A stretch of DNA of 50,972 nucleotides from Clostridia bacterium. GTDB lineage: Bacteria > Bacillota > Clostridia > UMGS1883. A model generated the notes under the pieces. The model had not been told where the DNA came from. It worked only from the letters and a program-made list of their open reading frames with translations, and did not search any database. Position 1 is the first letter of the stretch, and each line of letters begins with the position of its first letter. The translations under genes and the position numbers were made by a program. The DNA is taken from NCBI GenBank assembly GCA_017440585.1, contig JAFSGW010000095.1:1-50972 (forward strand), read 5' to 3'. Shown piece by piece: positions 16,767 to 26,418 of this stretch.

Positions 16767-19700
16767 TCTATCTTATATCCATCCGTATCGTAACGGGTAA
16801 CTCTTTCTTCTGTTGATGAATTTATGAATGCAAAGCTACTTCCGTGATCATGACCGTAAAGGTAAACAAGGTTGGGGTAATCCTTTAATATGTCAAGAAG
16901 CCTTACTGTGGAGCCTTCTGCCGCACCCTTGCTTGCCTTTATAAGGTTGTTACTGTCGCCTAAGGGGAAGTGTGCCGTAAAGAATACGGTTTTATCCTTG
17001 CCTATCTCACCAAGCTTTTTCTCAATCCAGTCAAGAGCACCCTCGGAATAGTTATAGTTTGTGTTCTGAAGGGAGCCCCGCATCATATCGGGAGATGTGG
17101 AAAGACCCATAAAGTATACTCCGTCCTGCTCATAAACAAAGGAGATGAGCACGTCACCTTCATAAAACTCACTCTGCTCGAAGTAACCGTTGCCGTTTTC
17201 CTCCAGGCTTCCCAGATTTTCCTTCATGTACTCGTTATAATAGTCGGCACTGTTGAAGTTATCTCTTTCACCTGCGTTGTAGTCGTGGTTGCCTGCAATA
17301 ATGTAAATATTGGGGGAAATCTTTTCTTTAAGCATACCCAAAACGCTATCTACCACATACTGCCATCTTTCTTTTGTAACAGAGTCTGAGAAGGTCAAGT
17401 CGCCGCCTATCATAACAGCATCAAAGTCCTCACCTTCCAAATCCTCACACATTCTTACAAATACGGGTCTTAAGGGCTCATAGCTTTCGTCCGACAAAAG
17501 GTAATCGCCTATCTGATAGTCACCAAACAACAGAACCCTCATCATGGGCACATCTGTCTGACTGTCATCTCCGTTATAGCGTTCAAATACTGAGGGGGCA
17601 GGTTCAAGAGCATCACCTGAATATTCGCCGTAGTTTTTGGTTGTGATTGTTATTCTGTCGGAATAAACCTCCATTATATTAACCTGAACAATACCCGGGT
17701 CGTCGTCTGTAATAGAGGAGTTATACTCTGTTGCATAGTATGCAAAGGAGCCCATAAAGCTCGATACAAAGCCCTTGTCGCCATGCTCTGTGAATGCCAC
17801 GGAATTAAACTCGGGCACAAGGTTTTCGTCAATCATCATAAGCTTCTTCTTGTCAGCATTTTCAAGAAGGAGAGTGAACTTTTCGCCCTCTTCATAGCTT
17901 ATTTCCTCTGTATACATTTCGCCGAAGTAGCCGTCGGTATAGTCTGTGTAATAAAGCTTACTTGTGCCTGTTTCATTTGCAATAAGCTCAACATGGCGCA
18001 TACCATCCTCACCCTTGTAGCTGCGAAGGAAGCTCACGGGCTGAGGCTTTCCCCAGGCTGTATTACCAACCATAAATTCACCTGCAGGAGCACCGCTGCC
18101 GCCACGGGCAAGCATCTGTCCTACGTTTGTAATAGCGGGTGCATTTGAACGGAAGGCAGCATTTTCACAAACGGGCAGTGAGTACTCTGAGCCCTTCTGT
18201 GAAACATACATGCTGTAGGTTTTTTCTGTAAGGTCGGCAAAAATCCTTACTGTGTAAGCAGTATTTGAGCGGTAGAAAACGTTGCTCTTTGTAAAGCCTT
18301 CCTCTCCGTCATAATACTGGAACCTGCCGTCTGTATAAATTCTTATTGTGATTGCACAGCTGTTCCATGCATCAACGGTAACGTTGTCTGCAGTAAAGCC
18401 CATAGTACCGTCAATGTTTGCATAAAGAGGCATAATATCGAAGGTTATTTCAACCTTATCGCCCTCTGATGCCTTTTTCTTTATGGTTGTAAAGTCGGCA
18501 GTGCTCAGCCTTCCTGTAAGGTAGTTATGGTTTTCAACTACCTTTACTGTAGCTTCAAGGTCAATATATCTGCCTGCTTTACCCGAAAGAGTAAATTTAT
18601 TGCCTTCATTTTCGTAAAGCGTTTCATCTGCCTCATCCCACTCGGCTTCAAGCTCTATCACCTTGCCGTTTACAACCGCTTTGATGGTTTTGGGCATAGC
18701 AGGTGCCTTGTGGTGGGGTGTTTCGACTGTTACTGTTATATCTTCCAGGGTTTCCACCGCTTCATAAACAAGGGTTATGGTATTGGTGTTGCCTAAAGAG
18801 GGAACTGTGCAGTCACCTTCCTTATATATGTAAAGTGCACCGTCAATTTTCTCTATGACGCTGTAGTCATATGTAAATTCCGCACCCTTTGCAAGATTTG
18901 TTACGGTTTCCTTCTTAAGAGTTTTGCCTGAAGCATCGGTTAATATAACATCACACTCGGCATCTACTCTCTCCACGGGCACAAGAAGGAAGCTGTCCAC
19001 ATATACGCTTGAGCAGTTATAGCCCGTAAATTCAAACAAGTCGCCCTCTTTTGCTTCAAAAACAGCAGAATACTTGCTCCATTCGGGCATAATCACTTCA
19101 TTTTTGAAGGAATGAACACATTCGCCGTTTAATCTTATTTCCAGGTCACGCTTGTCGCTTGTTGTACGGCGTGAATAATAGGAAAGGTAATAAAGCCCTT
19201 CATTAAGCTTCTTGAACTGATTGAAGGAGGAGTGATTGTTATAGTCATCCGAGTACCTTACCCTCATGGAGGCTCTGCCCGTTACAAACCTTTCACGGTT
19301 TACTTCAAAGCAGCCGTTTTCAGCACGGTTTATACCTGAGCCCGTGCTTCCCGTAATGGTGGATTCCCAGTTATAGAAGAAGGGATAGGTTGCTCCCTCA
19401 CCCTCTGCTCTGTTATCTGTTTCAAAGTGTTCAAAGCTTGTGTTTTCAAGAAGGTTTTCACCTATGATAAGGTAATTACCGCCATCGTCTGCCACAGTGC
19501 GCCTGCCCACAACCTCAACTGTGAAGCTTTCGGAGGTACCGTCTGTGTAATTTGCAGTAATTGTGTCAATACCGCCAATTTCGGGGCGTGTGTACACACC
19601 ATTTATTACATAGCCTGCAGTGTCGCTCCATTTTCCGTCAATTTCGGGCAGGCTGTCGTATACAACATAGCCGTCCATGAAAATTTCTGTTGCTGCACCC

Positions 19701-20404
19701 TTTGGGGCTACCTCATAGAGCACAATGTCGTCAAAGCGTGTGGGGGCTGATGTTGTACCTTGCAGGTAGCGTGCATTAAGCATAAAATACTTTGCATCGC
19801 TTTTTGCAACCATGTAGCCGTCAACTGTGTGCCAACCTCCCATGGTATGAACACTTGCATTGTTATCAATTGCATCGGGGTTATCAAGTGTGGTTTCCGC
19901 TGAGCCGTAGTCGGGGTATCTTCCGCCGTACTCGGTGCCCGAGTAATTTGACCAAAACTGCTCGCTTTTTGTGGCGTTCCATGCAATTCTCAGTTCCTTA
20001 GCCGAGGAGGTGTACACTCTCATAGAGAAATAGTAAAGCTTTTCCTCGCCTATGACATCACCGTCGTTTAAAGGCACAAAGGTAAGAAGGGAGGCTTTTG
20101 TGGTGCTTCCCCCGTCACCGAGTGCTTCAAGATAACCTGCACTGTTGTGCCTCCAGTAGCTTGCAGCACTGCTTAAAGGGGTTTTTGTGTCACCTGTAAC
20201 AAGGTAACCGCCCGTTGTAAAATGGTCAAGGCTTTCTTCTGTGTCAAAGGCACCCCATCCACCGAACAAATCCTCACCTTTAATTTCAAATGTAAGCTTT
20301 TCACCGTTATCGGCAGTGTATACAACATCCTCTGCCGAGGCTACGGCCGAAAAAGCAAGCATAAGAGCCATAATGAGAACGGTAATTAAAGTAACTTTTT
20401 TCAT
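16763..20404 (-). CDS. Secreted calcineurin-like metallophosphoesterase with carbohydrate-binding-like modules
   Basis: This encodes 1213 residues with a signal peptide (1-24); the start has GGAG 7 nt upstream. Beta-rich modules, including a CBM-like jelly roll after GENLLENTSFE and Big_4-type Ig domains, fill residues about 30-900. The metallophosphoesterase domain (about 954-1213) has GDYQ (Asp962), GGDL (Asp1002), GNHD (Asn1039, His1040), AHFP (His1145) and GHDHG (His1185, His1187). The first motif is D-x-Q instead of the usual D-x-H. The protein stops only 26 residues after GHDHG, shorter than expected, and a terminator abuts the stop codon. Its substrate is unknown; extracellular phosphate-ester or phospholipid hydrolysis is plausible. 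It has its own promoter, divergent from the GH115 gene. Confidence 0.85.
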   Translation of the reverse strand: MKKVTLITVLIMALMLAFSAVASAEDVVYTADNGEKLTFEIKGEDLFGGWGAFDTEESLDHFTTGGYLVTGDTKTPLSSAASYWRHNSAGYLEALGDGGSTTKASLLTFVPLNDGDVIGEEKLYYFSMRVYTSSAKELRIAWNATKSEQFWSNYSGTEYGGRYPDYGSAETTLDNPDAIDNNASVHTMGGWHTVDGYMVAKSDAKYFMLNARYLQGTTSAPTRFDDIVLYEVAPKGAATEIFMDGYVVYDSLPEIDGKWSDTAGYVINGVYTRPEIGGIDTITANYTDGTSESFTVEVVGRRTVADDGGNYLIIGENLLENTSFEHFETDNRAEGEGATYPFFYNWESTITGSTGSGINRAENGCFEVNRERFVTGRASMRVRYSDDYNNHSSFNQFKKLNEGLYYLSYYSRRTTSDKRDLEIRLNGECVHSFKNEVIMPEWSKYSAVFEAKEGDLFEFTGYNCSSVYVDSFLLVPVERVDAECDVILTDASGKTLKKETVTNLAKGAEFTYDYSVIEKIDGALYIYKEGDCTVPSLGNTNTITLVYEAVETLEDITVTVETPHHKAPAMPKTIKAVVNGKVIELEAEWDEADETLYENEGNKFTLSGKAGRYIDLEATVKVVENHNYLTGRLSTADFTTIKKKASEGDKVEITFDIMPLYANIDGTMGFTADNVTVDAWNSCAITIRIYTDGRFQYYDGEEGFTKSNVFYRSNTAYTVRIFADLTEKTYSMYVSQKGSEYSLPVCENAAFRSNAPAITNVGQMLARGGSGAPAGEFMVGNTAWGKPQPVSFLRSYKGEDGMRHVELIANETGTSKLYYTDYTDGYFGEMYTEEISYEEGEKFTLLLENADKKKLMMIDENLVPEFNSVAFTEHGDKGFVSSFMGSFAYYATEYNSSITDDDPGIVQVNIMEVYSDRITITTKNYGEYSGDALEPAPSVFERYNGDDSQTDVPMMRVLLFGDYQIGDYLLSDESYEPLRPVFVRMCEDLEGEDFDAVMIGGDLTFSDSVTKERWQYVVDSVLGMLKEKISPNIYIIAGNHDYNAGERDNFNSADYYNEYMKENLGSLEENGNGYFEQSEFYEGDVLISFVYEQDGVYFMGLSTSPDMMRGSLQNTNYNYSEGALDWIEKKLGEIGKDKTVFFTAHFPLGDSNNLIKASKGAAEGSTVRLLDILKDYPNLVYLYGHDHGSSFAFINSSTEERVTRYDTDGYKID

Positions 20405-20426
20405 TTTATCATCTCCTTATAATTTT

Positions 20427-20454
20427 ATTATACATAAAGATATTTGTTTTACAA
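20427..20454 (-). promoter_or_regulatory. Candidate promoter of the metallophosphoesterase gene
   Basis: On the - strand TTGTAA (20449-20454), a 16-base spacer and TATAAT (20427-20432) precede the leftward start at 20404. The -35 is imperfect, but position and spacing fit. Confidence 0.5.
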
Positions 20455-20461
20455 TATAAAA

Positions 20462-20502
20462 TTTGCACTTTTTCTTGTATTTACGCCTGTTTCTGTTATA
20501 AT
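20462..20502 (+). promoter_or_regulatory. GH115 promoter with upstream TTTGCACTT site
   Basis: TTGTAT (20475-20480), a 16-base spacer and TATAAT (20497-20502) lead into the GH115 ribosome site. The 9-base string TTTGCACTT at 20462-20470 also occurs in the GH31 promoter, where it is part of a small palindrome. It lies between two divergent promoters, so a regulator bound there could affect both. Confidence 0.55.
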
Positions 20503-20526
20503 CAAAATAAACAGGGAGGAATTTTT

Positions 20527-23448
20527 ATGTTTAATATTTATGATGGTATAAAGGTTTCTGATATTATATGTGACGAAAGCTCACAGCAAATTTCCCGTGC
20601 TGTTTGTGACTTAAGGCAGGATATTGCCATGCTCACCGGTGCGATTGACTATAATTATGTATCGTGTCTTTTTTCCGACAGCCCGTCTTTGGTAGCAGAA
20701 AGGCTTCTTGAAGCGGACAAAGGAAAAACCCCACAGCTAAAGAGCGAGGGCAGGGGCATTATTGCAGGCACAATTGAAAGCAGCATAATAAAAAGTCTCC
20801 AGCTTCCCGAGGCAGAAGAAATACGGGGCAGATGGGAAGCCTTCTTCATTAAAGAGGTCGCAGGAAGCCTTGTTGTTGCAGGAAGCGACACCCGTGGTAC
20901 CATTTACGGCATATATCACATCTCCGAAATGCTTGGTGTTTCCCCCTGGTATTATTTCAGCGATGTGCCTGTTATTGTAAAGGATAAATTAAAGGTAGAT
21001 TTTTCAACCCCTTACATAAGCATGGGACCCTCTGTTAAATACCGCGGTATTTTCATAAATGACGAGGAACGCCTCATTGACTGGGCAAAATTAAAATTCC
21101 CCACTGATAAGGGCACACCCGACGTTAACTTATACCGTCACATTTTTGAGCTTATACTGCGACTTAAGGCAAACACCCTCTGGCCTGCCATGCACGAGGG
21201 CACAACTGCCTTCAACATGGCAAAGGACGAAGAGGGCATTCCCGTAAATGCAAAGGAAGCAGGGCTCTATGGCATTGTGATGGCATCGTCACATTGTGAA
21301 ATGATGCTTCGGTGCAATGTTTCCGAGTGGGGCGAGTTCTGTGAAAGGCATAAGGATGAATATACCTGGCAGGATAACTGCTCCTTTGACTACACACAGA
21401 ACAAAAAAGCCATTTTGGGCTACTGGCGTGAAAGGCTTGAAACAAACAAAAATTTTGAAAGCATCCTTGCATTGGGCATACGGGGCATACACGATGGTGA
21501 TGCTGAGTGCGATAATTTACACCTTTATAACAACAGCAAGGTTAATTTAATGGCAGACGTTATACGGGAACAGCGAAAGCTTATTAAGGAGGTTTACGGC
21601 AGCGAAACAGCCGTACCCCAGGTGTTTATCCCCTATAAGGGCATGGCAGAAATTTATAACGACGGGCTAAAAAATTACATTCCCGAGGACGTTATGCTCA
21701 TGTGGGCAGAGGATAATTACGGCAACTTAAGACAAACCCCCACAGCCTATGAAGCCTCAAGAAAGGGCGGTTGCGGTGTTTATTACCACTCCTCCTACTG
21801 GAGCTGGTTTTCACCCAAGAGCTATCTGTGGCTCAATTCCACACAGCTTTTTTACATGGCTCATCAGATGCAGCGTGCCTTCGACACAGGAGCCAAAGCC
21901 TACTGGATTTTAAATGTTGGCGACATAAAGCCGGGCGACATTGTGACGGAGCTGTTTTTAAAAATGGCGTGGGATATCAATAATAAGGACAATATAAATA
22001 ATTACCTTGTTTCACACGCCGTCCGTGACTTTGGTGCGGATTTTAATACGGCACAGAAAATTGCCTCCGTTGCAACAGAGTTTTACCATCTTTCAGGCAT
22101 AAAGAAGGCTGAATTTTTCGGGCACGAAAACCCCTCCGGGGTTAATAACCCCTTCTTTTCAGAAAGCATGCTCCACCCCTTCAGTGTTGTAAATGAGGGT
22201 GACGAAGGCATGAGACTTCTTGAAAAGTGCCGTGGAATGGTATCCCGGCTTGATGAGGTAAACGAAAGCCTTGAGCCCATCTACCGTGACAGCTTTTATC
22301 AACAGCTTTACTACCACGTTCTCTCATACCTTGATGTGGCAGAGGAATACATATACCTTTTAAAAAACAACGAAGCGGTTGACAGAGGAGCTTACAAGAG
22401 TGCACTTTTATATGAGGAATTGTCCAGAAATGCACGTGAAAGGGTGAGAAACCGTCAGAAGGACTTCCACGCCATTAAAAATAATAAATGGGACATGGTT
22501 ATAAATCACGACCACCCTGTTACATATTACGACATGAATGAGGGCGTGCTTTTAGTCCACGATGATAAATATACAGCACCCATCCCCCAAAAGGGCTTAG
22601 GTGTAAGAAGCGAATGCAATACCCTCCTTTTTGACTCCAACGCCCAAAACGAAAGCTATATCGACCTTTTCAGTAAGGGTGAGGAGGCTGAAAAATGGAC
22701 GCTTGAAGCACCCGAATGGGTTATTTTGTCAAAGTGCGAGGGCGAAGCACTTTTGGATGAAAGGGTGACGTTTTCGGCAAACTTTGCCATTCTCACCTCT
22801 ACCTCCCATGGTGAAATCTCAATTTATGATTCCGATACAAAAATTGCCTCAATCGGTGTTACCGCAACAGTTAACAACATTCCCCTTACCCAAAAAAGCT
22901 TCATTGAAGCAAACGGCAGGGTTATAATTGAAGCAGAGCATTTTACCGAAAGCATAAAGGGTGAGGACGGAACCTTCTGGCAGTATTTTGAAAACACGGG
23001 AAGGCGAAATGGGGCAATGTCTGCTATGCCCTTCTCCTCCCCCAGAAGCGGGGAGGATATGATAAAAGACTCCGCACGCCTTCGCTACAGAGTGTATTTT
23101 GCATCCTCGGGCACCTTTACGGGCCACCTTTACCGCACACCCTCTTTAAATGAGGGCGAGAATGATGACGGCACATTACGCACCTGCCGTATTGCTATAG
23201 GCGTGGATGACAGCACTCCCTCTGTGCTTGAAGGCAACCGCGCCACAGGCGAAAAATGGAAGGATTTAATCATGCATATGGTTGAGCCTTTGGAATTTTC
23301 GGTTACAATCCCCTCTGTTGGCTGGCATGATATTTATATCTATAAGGTGGATTCGGGAATAATTTTTGACCGCATTGAAATAGAAACAATAAATGGTGCC
23401 ATACCTTACTCCCTTATGGGCGGTAAGGAAAGCCCAAACAACTTTTAA
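20527..23448 (+). CDS. Cytoplasmic GH115 alpha-glucuronidase
   Basis: This encodes 973 residues without a signal peptide; a GGGAGGA ribosome site lies 7 nt upstream of the ATG. Conserved GH115 blocks are SPWYYFSDVP, PSVKYRGIFINDEERL, LRLKANTLWPAMHEG, HCEMM, GIRGIHDGD, DNYGNLRQ and GGCGVYYHSSYWSW. The family removes 4-O-methyl-glucuronic acid from xylan side chains or glucuronate from arabinogalactan. The C-terminal part (about 800-973) is the usual GH115 beta-sandwich domain with IIEAEHF. The length is normal for the family. It is convergent with the AraC-type regulator gene, sharing a terminator. It most likely acts on imported oligosaccharides. Confidence 0.92.
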   Translation: MFNIYDGIKVSDIICDESSQQISRAVCDLRQDIAMLTGAIDYNYVSCLFSDSPSLVAERLLEADKGKTPQLKSEGRGIIAGTIESSIIKSLQLPEAEEIRGRWEAFFIKEVAGSLVVAGSDTRGTIYGIYHISEMLGVSPWYYFSDVPVIVKDKLKVDFSTPYISMGPSVKYRGIFINDEERLIDWAKLKFPTDKGTPDVNLYRHIFELILRLKANTLWPAMHEGTTAFNMAKDEEGIPVNAKEAGLYGIVMASSHCEMMLRCNVSEWGEFCERHKDEYTWQDNCSFDYTQNKKAILGYWRERLETNKNFESILALGIRGIHDGDAECDNLHLYNNSKVNLMADVIREQRKLIKEVYGSETAVPQVFIPYKGMAEIYNDGLKNYIPEDVMLMWAEDNYGNLRQTPTAYEASRKGGCGVYYHSSYWSWFSPKSYLWLNSTQLFYMAHQMQRAFDTGAKAYWILNVGDIKPGDIVTELFLKMAWDINNKDNINNYLVSHAVRDFGADFNTAQKIASVATEFYHLSGIKKAEFFGHENPSGVNNPFFSESMLHPFSVVNEGDEGMRLLEKCRGMVSRLDEVNESLEPIYRDSFYQQLYYHVLSYLDVAEEYIYLLKNNEAVDRGAYKSALLYEELSRNARERVRNRQKDFHAIKNNKWDMVINHDHPVTYYDMNEGVLLVHDDKYTAPIPQKGLGVRSECNTLLFDSNAQNESYIDLFSKGEEAEKWTLEAPEWVILSKCEGEALLDERVTFSANFAILTSTSHGEISIYDSDTKIASIGVTATVNNIPLTQKSFIEANGRVIIEAEHFTESIKGEDGTFWQYFENTGRRNGAMSAMPFSSPRSGEDMIKDSARLRYRVYFASSGTFTGHLYRTPSLNEGENDDGTLRTCRIAIGVDDSTPSVLEGNRATGEKWKDLIMHMVEPLEFSVTIPSVGWHDIYIYKVDSGIIFDRIEIETINGAIPYSLMGGKESPNNF

Positions 23449-23450
23449 AC

Positions 23451-23486
23451 ACAGAAAAAGCAGGCTTTAAAGCCTGCTTTTTCTGT
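23451..23486. terminator. Perfect 18-bp bidirectional terminator
   Basis: A 36-base perfect palindrome (23451-23468 with 23469-23486) has A-rich and T-rich outer ends. It serves both the GH115 gene and the convergent regulator gene, whose last codons and stop (23467-23469) lie inside the stem. Confidence 0.9.
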
Positions 23487-24285
23487 ATTCTTTAGGTGTA
23501 CAGCCCATTTTTTTGCTGAAAATTTTTGAAAAATAGCTGAAGGAATTAAATCCGCACCTCTCGGCAATTTCCCCTACGGTAAGGTCTGTATACTTAAGCA
23601 TTTCACAGCCCTTGTCAAGCCTTACTTCAATGAGATATTCAAAGGGCGACATATGCACCACACTTTTGAACTTACGGCAAAGGTAGCCCTTGCTCATGCT
23701 TGCATAATCGGCAAGAGCCTCCAGGGTTATTTCCCGGTTAAAATTTGCCCTTATGTATTCCATTACGGACTTTATCTCCTCAACACTCTTGCTTTTTGTA
23801 AAGTCGGGGCTTTTTTCCGCATTTTTAATGCATTCGTCCCATATGTCGAAAAGAAGTGCCTTTATTTTAAGCTCACCGGGGTTTTCGTGTATGAGCATAA
23901 GCTTTTCTGCCACACTTCTCTCTATCCTTCTTTGGGGTCTTATTTTCTTTTTTATAACGGGCACAACGTAATTCTGCATAATTAAATCAAGGGTAAAATT
24001 GCCGAACACCTCAGGTGCAAAAACCACCGCAAAAAAGCTTGCACGCTCGGAGCTTGTCTTTATCCCTATGTGAAGCTCCTCGGAATTTATAAAAACCCCC
24101 TCGCCCGCCTTAAGGTCAAAACGCTCCGAATCAATATATACCGTACCCTTTCCCTCTGTTATAACGAGAAACTCAAACTCCTTATGAATATGCGGGTAAA
24201 GGCTGAAGCCATTTTTACACACGGTGTCGTGTATGCCCACGGGGAAAGCCTCTGTGCCGTGCCTCATATCCTCGTATTTTTTCAT
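23467..24285 (-). CDS. AraC-family transcriptional regulator with cupin sensor domain
   Basis: This encodes 272 residues. The N-terminus (about 10-140) has a cupin-like pattern (HIHKEFEFLVITEGKG, KAGEGVFINSEELH) that binds a small ligand in AraC-type sugar regulators. The C-terminus (about 170-272) carries two helix-turn-helix motifs, ITLEALADYASMSKGYLCRKF and TVGEIAERCGFNSFSYFSKIF, and ends CTPKEYRKSR as is typical. It sits between and next to the GH115 and GH31 genes and is divergent from the latter. It is therefore the likely local activator for one or both. The ligand is probably a sugar or uronic acid released from the target glycan. Confidence 0.92.
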   Translation of the reverse strand: MKKYEDMRHGTEAFPVGIHDTVCKNGFSLYPHIHKEFEFLVITEGKGTVYIDSERFDLKAGEGVFINSEELHIGIKTSSERASFFAVVFAPEVFGNFTLDLIMQNYVVPVIKKKIRPQRRIERSVAEKLMLIHENPGELKIKALLFDIWDECIKNAEKSPDFTKSKSVEEIKSVMEYIRANFNREITLEALADYASMSKGYLCRKFKSVVHMSPFEYLIEVRLDKGCEMLKYTDLTVGEIAERCGFNSFSYFSKIFSKKMGCTPKEYRKSRL

Positions 24286-24338
24286 TATATCCCTCTTTTG
24301 TCAATATATTTATAATTAAAGTTAATATATTTATAGAT

Positions 24339-24369
24339 TTTGCACTTCAAAGTGCGATAAAATTATAAT
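24339..24369 (+). promoter_or_regulatory. GH31 promoter with palindromic site over the -35 box
   Basis: TTGCAC (24340-24345), an 18-base spacer and TATAAT (24364-24369) precede the GH31 start. A palindrome GCACTT-CA-AAGTGC (24342-24355) covers the -35 box. Its first half belongs to the 9-base string TTTGCACTT also found upstream of the GH115 gene. The adjacent AraC-type regulator is an obvious candidate to bind it. Confidence 0.6.
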
Positions 24370-24402
24370 AACAAAAATTATATTTGTCAAGGAGGAATAT
24401 TT

Positions 24403-26373
24403 GTGAGTATTTTAAAGCATACAGAAAAAAGCATTACCTTTCAGATGCGTGACGAGCTTGTACTTGTTGAGCCCTACGGAAAAGATGCTATCCGTGTCCG
24501 TGCCACAAGGAATAACACCATAAGTGACCAATGCTGGACGCTTCTCCCCCCCACTGAGGATTCTGCCACAGTAACAGAAATACACAGAGACCGCATTGCC
24601 CTTGAAAACGGCAGTATGAAGGCAGAAGTCTGCCGTGTATGGGGCGGATACCGCATTCATTTTTTTAAAAACGGCAACCGTATCCTTTCCACCCGTGAAG
24701 AAGGTGATGCAGTAAGAAAATACAGCCATATGGAGGGCGACAATTATCAGACAAGAGCACTTTTTGAAGCAAACAAGGGTGAGCACATATACGGTCTCGG
24801 TCAGGAGCAGACCCCTTATTTTGACAAAAAGGGCTGTTCAAGTGAGCTTATTCACTATAACACAAAGTCTGCAATGCCCGTTATCTATTCCTCCCTTGGC
24901 TACGGCTTTTTCTGGAACAACCCCTCTCCCGGCCGTGTGGAATTTACAAATAACCACACCCTCTGGCAGGCAGATTCGGCATATCAGGCTGACTATATTG
25001 TTTTTGCCGGTGCTACACCAAAGGAAACCATGACCATTTATTCACGCCTTACGGGCTTTTCTCCCAAAATGCCCGACTGGGCGGCAGGCTTCTGGCAGTG
25101 CAAACTCCGTTATGAAAGCCAGGACGACCTTTTAGAGGTTGCAAGAAAGTATCATGAGCTTAAAATCCCCGTGGATGCCATTGTTATTGACTATTTCCAC
25201 TGGACAGAGCAGGGTAACTGGGAGTTTGAGCCATCCTTATGGCCCGACCCCAAGGCAATGTGTGACGAGCTCTATTCCATGAACATACGCCCCATTGTTT
25301 CCTTCTGGCCCACAATTAACCCCAATTCCAAAAACTTCCGTGCAATGGACGAGGAAAACATGCTTGTCCGTACGGAAAACGGTCAGCGTGGCACCTTCGA
25401 ATTTTATGGTCTCCAGGACTTTATCGACCCCACCAACCCCAGAACACGTGAATACGTGTGGGAGCAGATCAAAAAGACCTACTATTCCTACGGCATTAAA
25501 ACCTACTGGCTTGATGAGGCAGAGCCCGAGGTGCATCCCCAGCAGTTCAAAAACCTGAAGTTTTACATAGGTAACGGTGCACAGACAGCACTCACCTATC
25601 CCTACTATTATCAGAAGCTTTTCTACGATGCCCTTAAGGCAGAGGGTGAGGAGGATGTTGCAACCTTAACCCGTGCAAGCTACCCCGGCAGCCAGAAGTT
25701 TGGTGCAATTGTATGGAATGGTGACATTCCCTCTACCTTCCGGGCTCTTTTTGAAAGCATCGTTTCAGGTCTTTCAATGGCAATGTGCGGTATTGTGTGG
25801 TGGAACAGTGATATTGGCGGTTTCCATCAGGGCGACATTGAGTCCGACTATTTCCGTGAGCTTATCGTCCGCTGGTTCCAGTTTGGTCTTTTCTGCCCCG
25901 TCATGAGGCTTCACGGTGCAAGAAAGAAGCCACAGGGTTACGTTCCCCGTCACCCGGGTGTTAAGGAGGTATCAGGCGGTGATAACGAAATCTGGTCCTT
26001 CGGTGAAAGAAACTTCCCCATTTTAAAGGATCTCATTTTGCTCCGTAACCGCTTAAAGCCCTATATCCTTCATCATATGGATATAGCCTCAAAGGAAGGC
26101 ACACCCATGATGCGTCCTTTGTTTTTCGATTATTATAACGACGAAAGATGCTACAATATTGACGATGAGTACCTCTTCGGTGATGATATTCTCTTTGCTC
26201 CCATCTACCGTGAGGGCGAGGTTGAACGTAAGGTTTACCTTCCCGAGGGTGTATGGGTACGAACAAGTGACAAAAAGGAATATGAGGGCGGACGTGAATA
26301 CACCTGCCACGCCGAAATTGATGAATTTATTGCATTCTGCAAAAAGGGTGCAGACGTATTGAACGTATTTTAA
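24403..26373 (+). CDS. Cytoplasmic GH31 glycoside hydrolase (alpha-xylosidase/alpha-glucosidase type)
   Basis: This encodes 656 residues starting at GTG, with GGAGG (24391-24395) 7 nt upstream and no signal peptide. GH31 landmarks are YGLGQ, the nucleophile Asp371 in KTYWLDEAEPE, the acid/base Asp441 in VWNGDIPSTF, WWNSDIGGF and RWFQFGLFCPVMRLHG. The first block is WLDEAEPE rather than the WxDMNE common in alpha-glucosidases. This favours alpha-xylosidase or a related specificity, consistent with xylan or xyloglucan-derived substrates alongside GH115. The family mechanism is retaining hydrolysis of non-reducing alpha-linked sugars. It is transcribed away from the AraC-type gene. Specificity is inferred, not proven. 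Confidence 0.9.
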   Translation: MSILKHTEKSITFQMRDELVLVEPYGKDAIRVRATRNNTISDQCWTLLPPTEDSATVTEIHRDRIALENGSMKAEVCRVWGGYRIHFFKNGNRILSTREEGDAVRKYSHMEGDNYQTRALFEANKGEHIYGLGQEQTPYFDKKGCSSELIHYNTKSAMPVIYSSLGYGFFWNNPSPGRVEFTNNHTLWQADSAYQADYIVFAGATPKETMTIYSRLTGFSPKMPDWAAGFWQCKLRYESQDDLLEVARKYHELKIPVDAIVIDYFHWTEQGNWEFEPSLWPDPKAMCDELYSMNIRPIVSFWPTINPNSKNFRAMDEENMLVRTENGQRGTFEFYGLQDFIDPTNPRTREYVWEQIKKTYYSYGIKTYWLDEAEPEVHPQQFKNLKFYIGNGAQTALTYPYYYQKLFYDALKAEGEEDVATLTRASYPGSQKFGAIVWNGDIPSTFRALFESIVSGLSMAMCGIVWWNSDIGGFHQGDIESDYFRELIVRWFQFGLFCPVMRLHGARKKPQGYVPRHPGVKEVSGGDNEIWSFGERNFPILKDLILLRNRLKPYILHHMDIASKEGTPMMRPLFFDYYNDERCYNIDDEYLFGDDILFAPIYREGEVERKVYLPEGVWVRTSDKKEYEGGREYTCHAEIDEFIAFCKKGADVLNVF

Positions 26374-26418
26374 AACACAAAAAAACCGAGGATTTCATCC
26401 TCGGTTTTTTTGTGTTTT
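26372..26418. terminator. Perfect 22-bp bidirectional terminator
   Basis: A stem of 22 perfect pairs (26372-26393/26397-26418) with a 3-base loop separates the convergent GH31 and PI-PLC-like genes. Both stop codons (26371-26373 and 26417-26419) overlap the stem ends. Confidence 0.95.
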
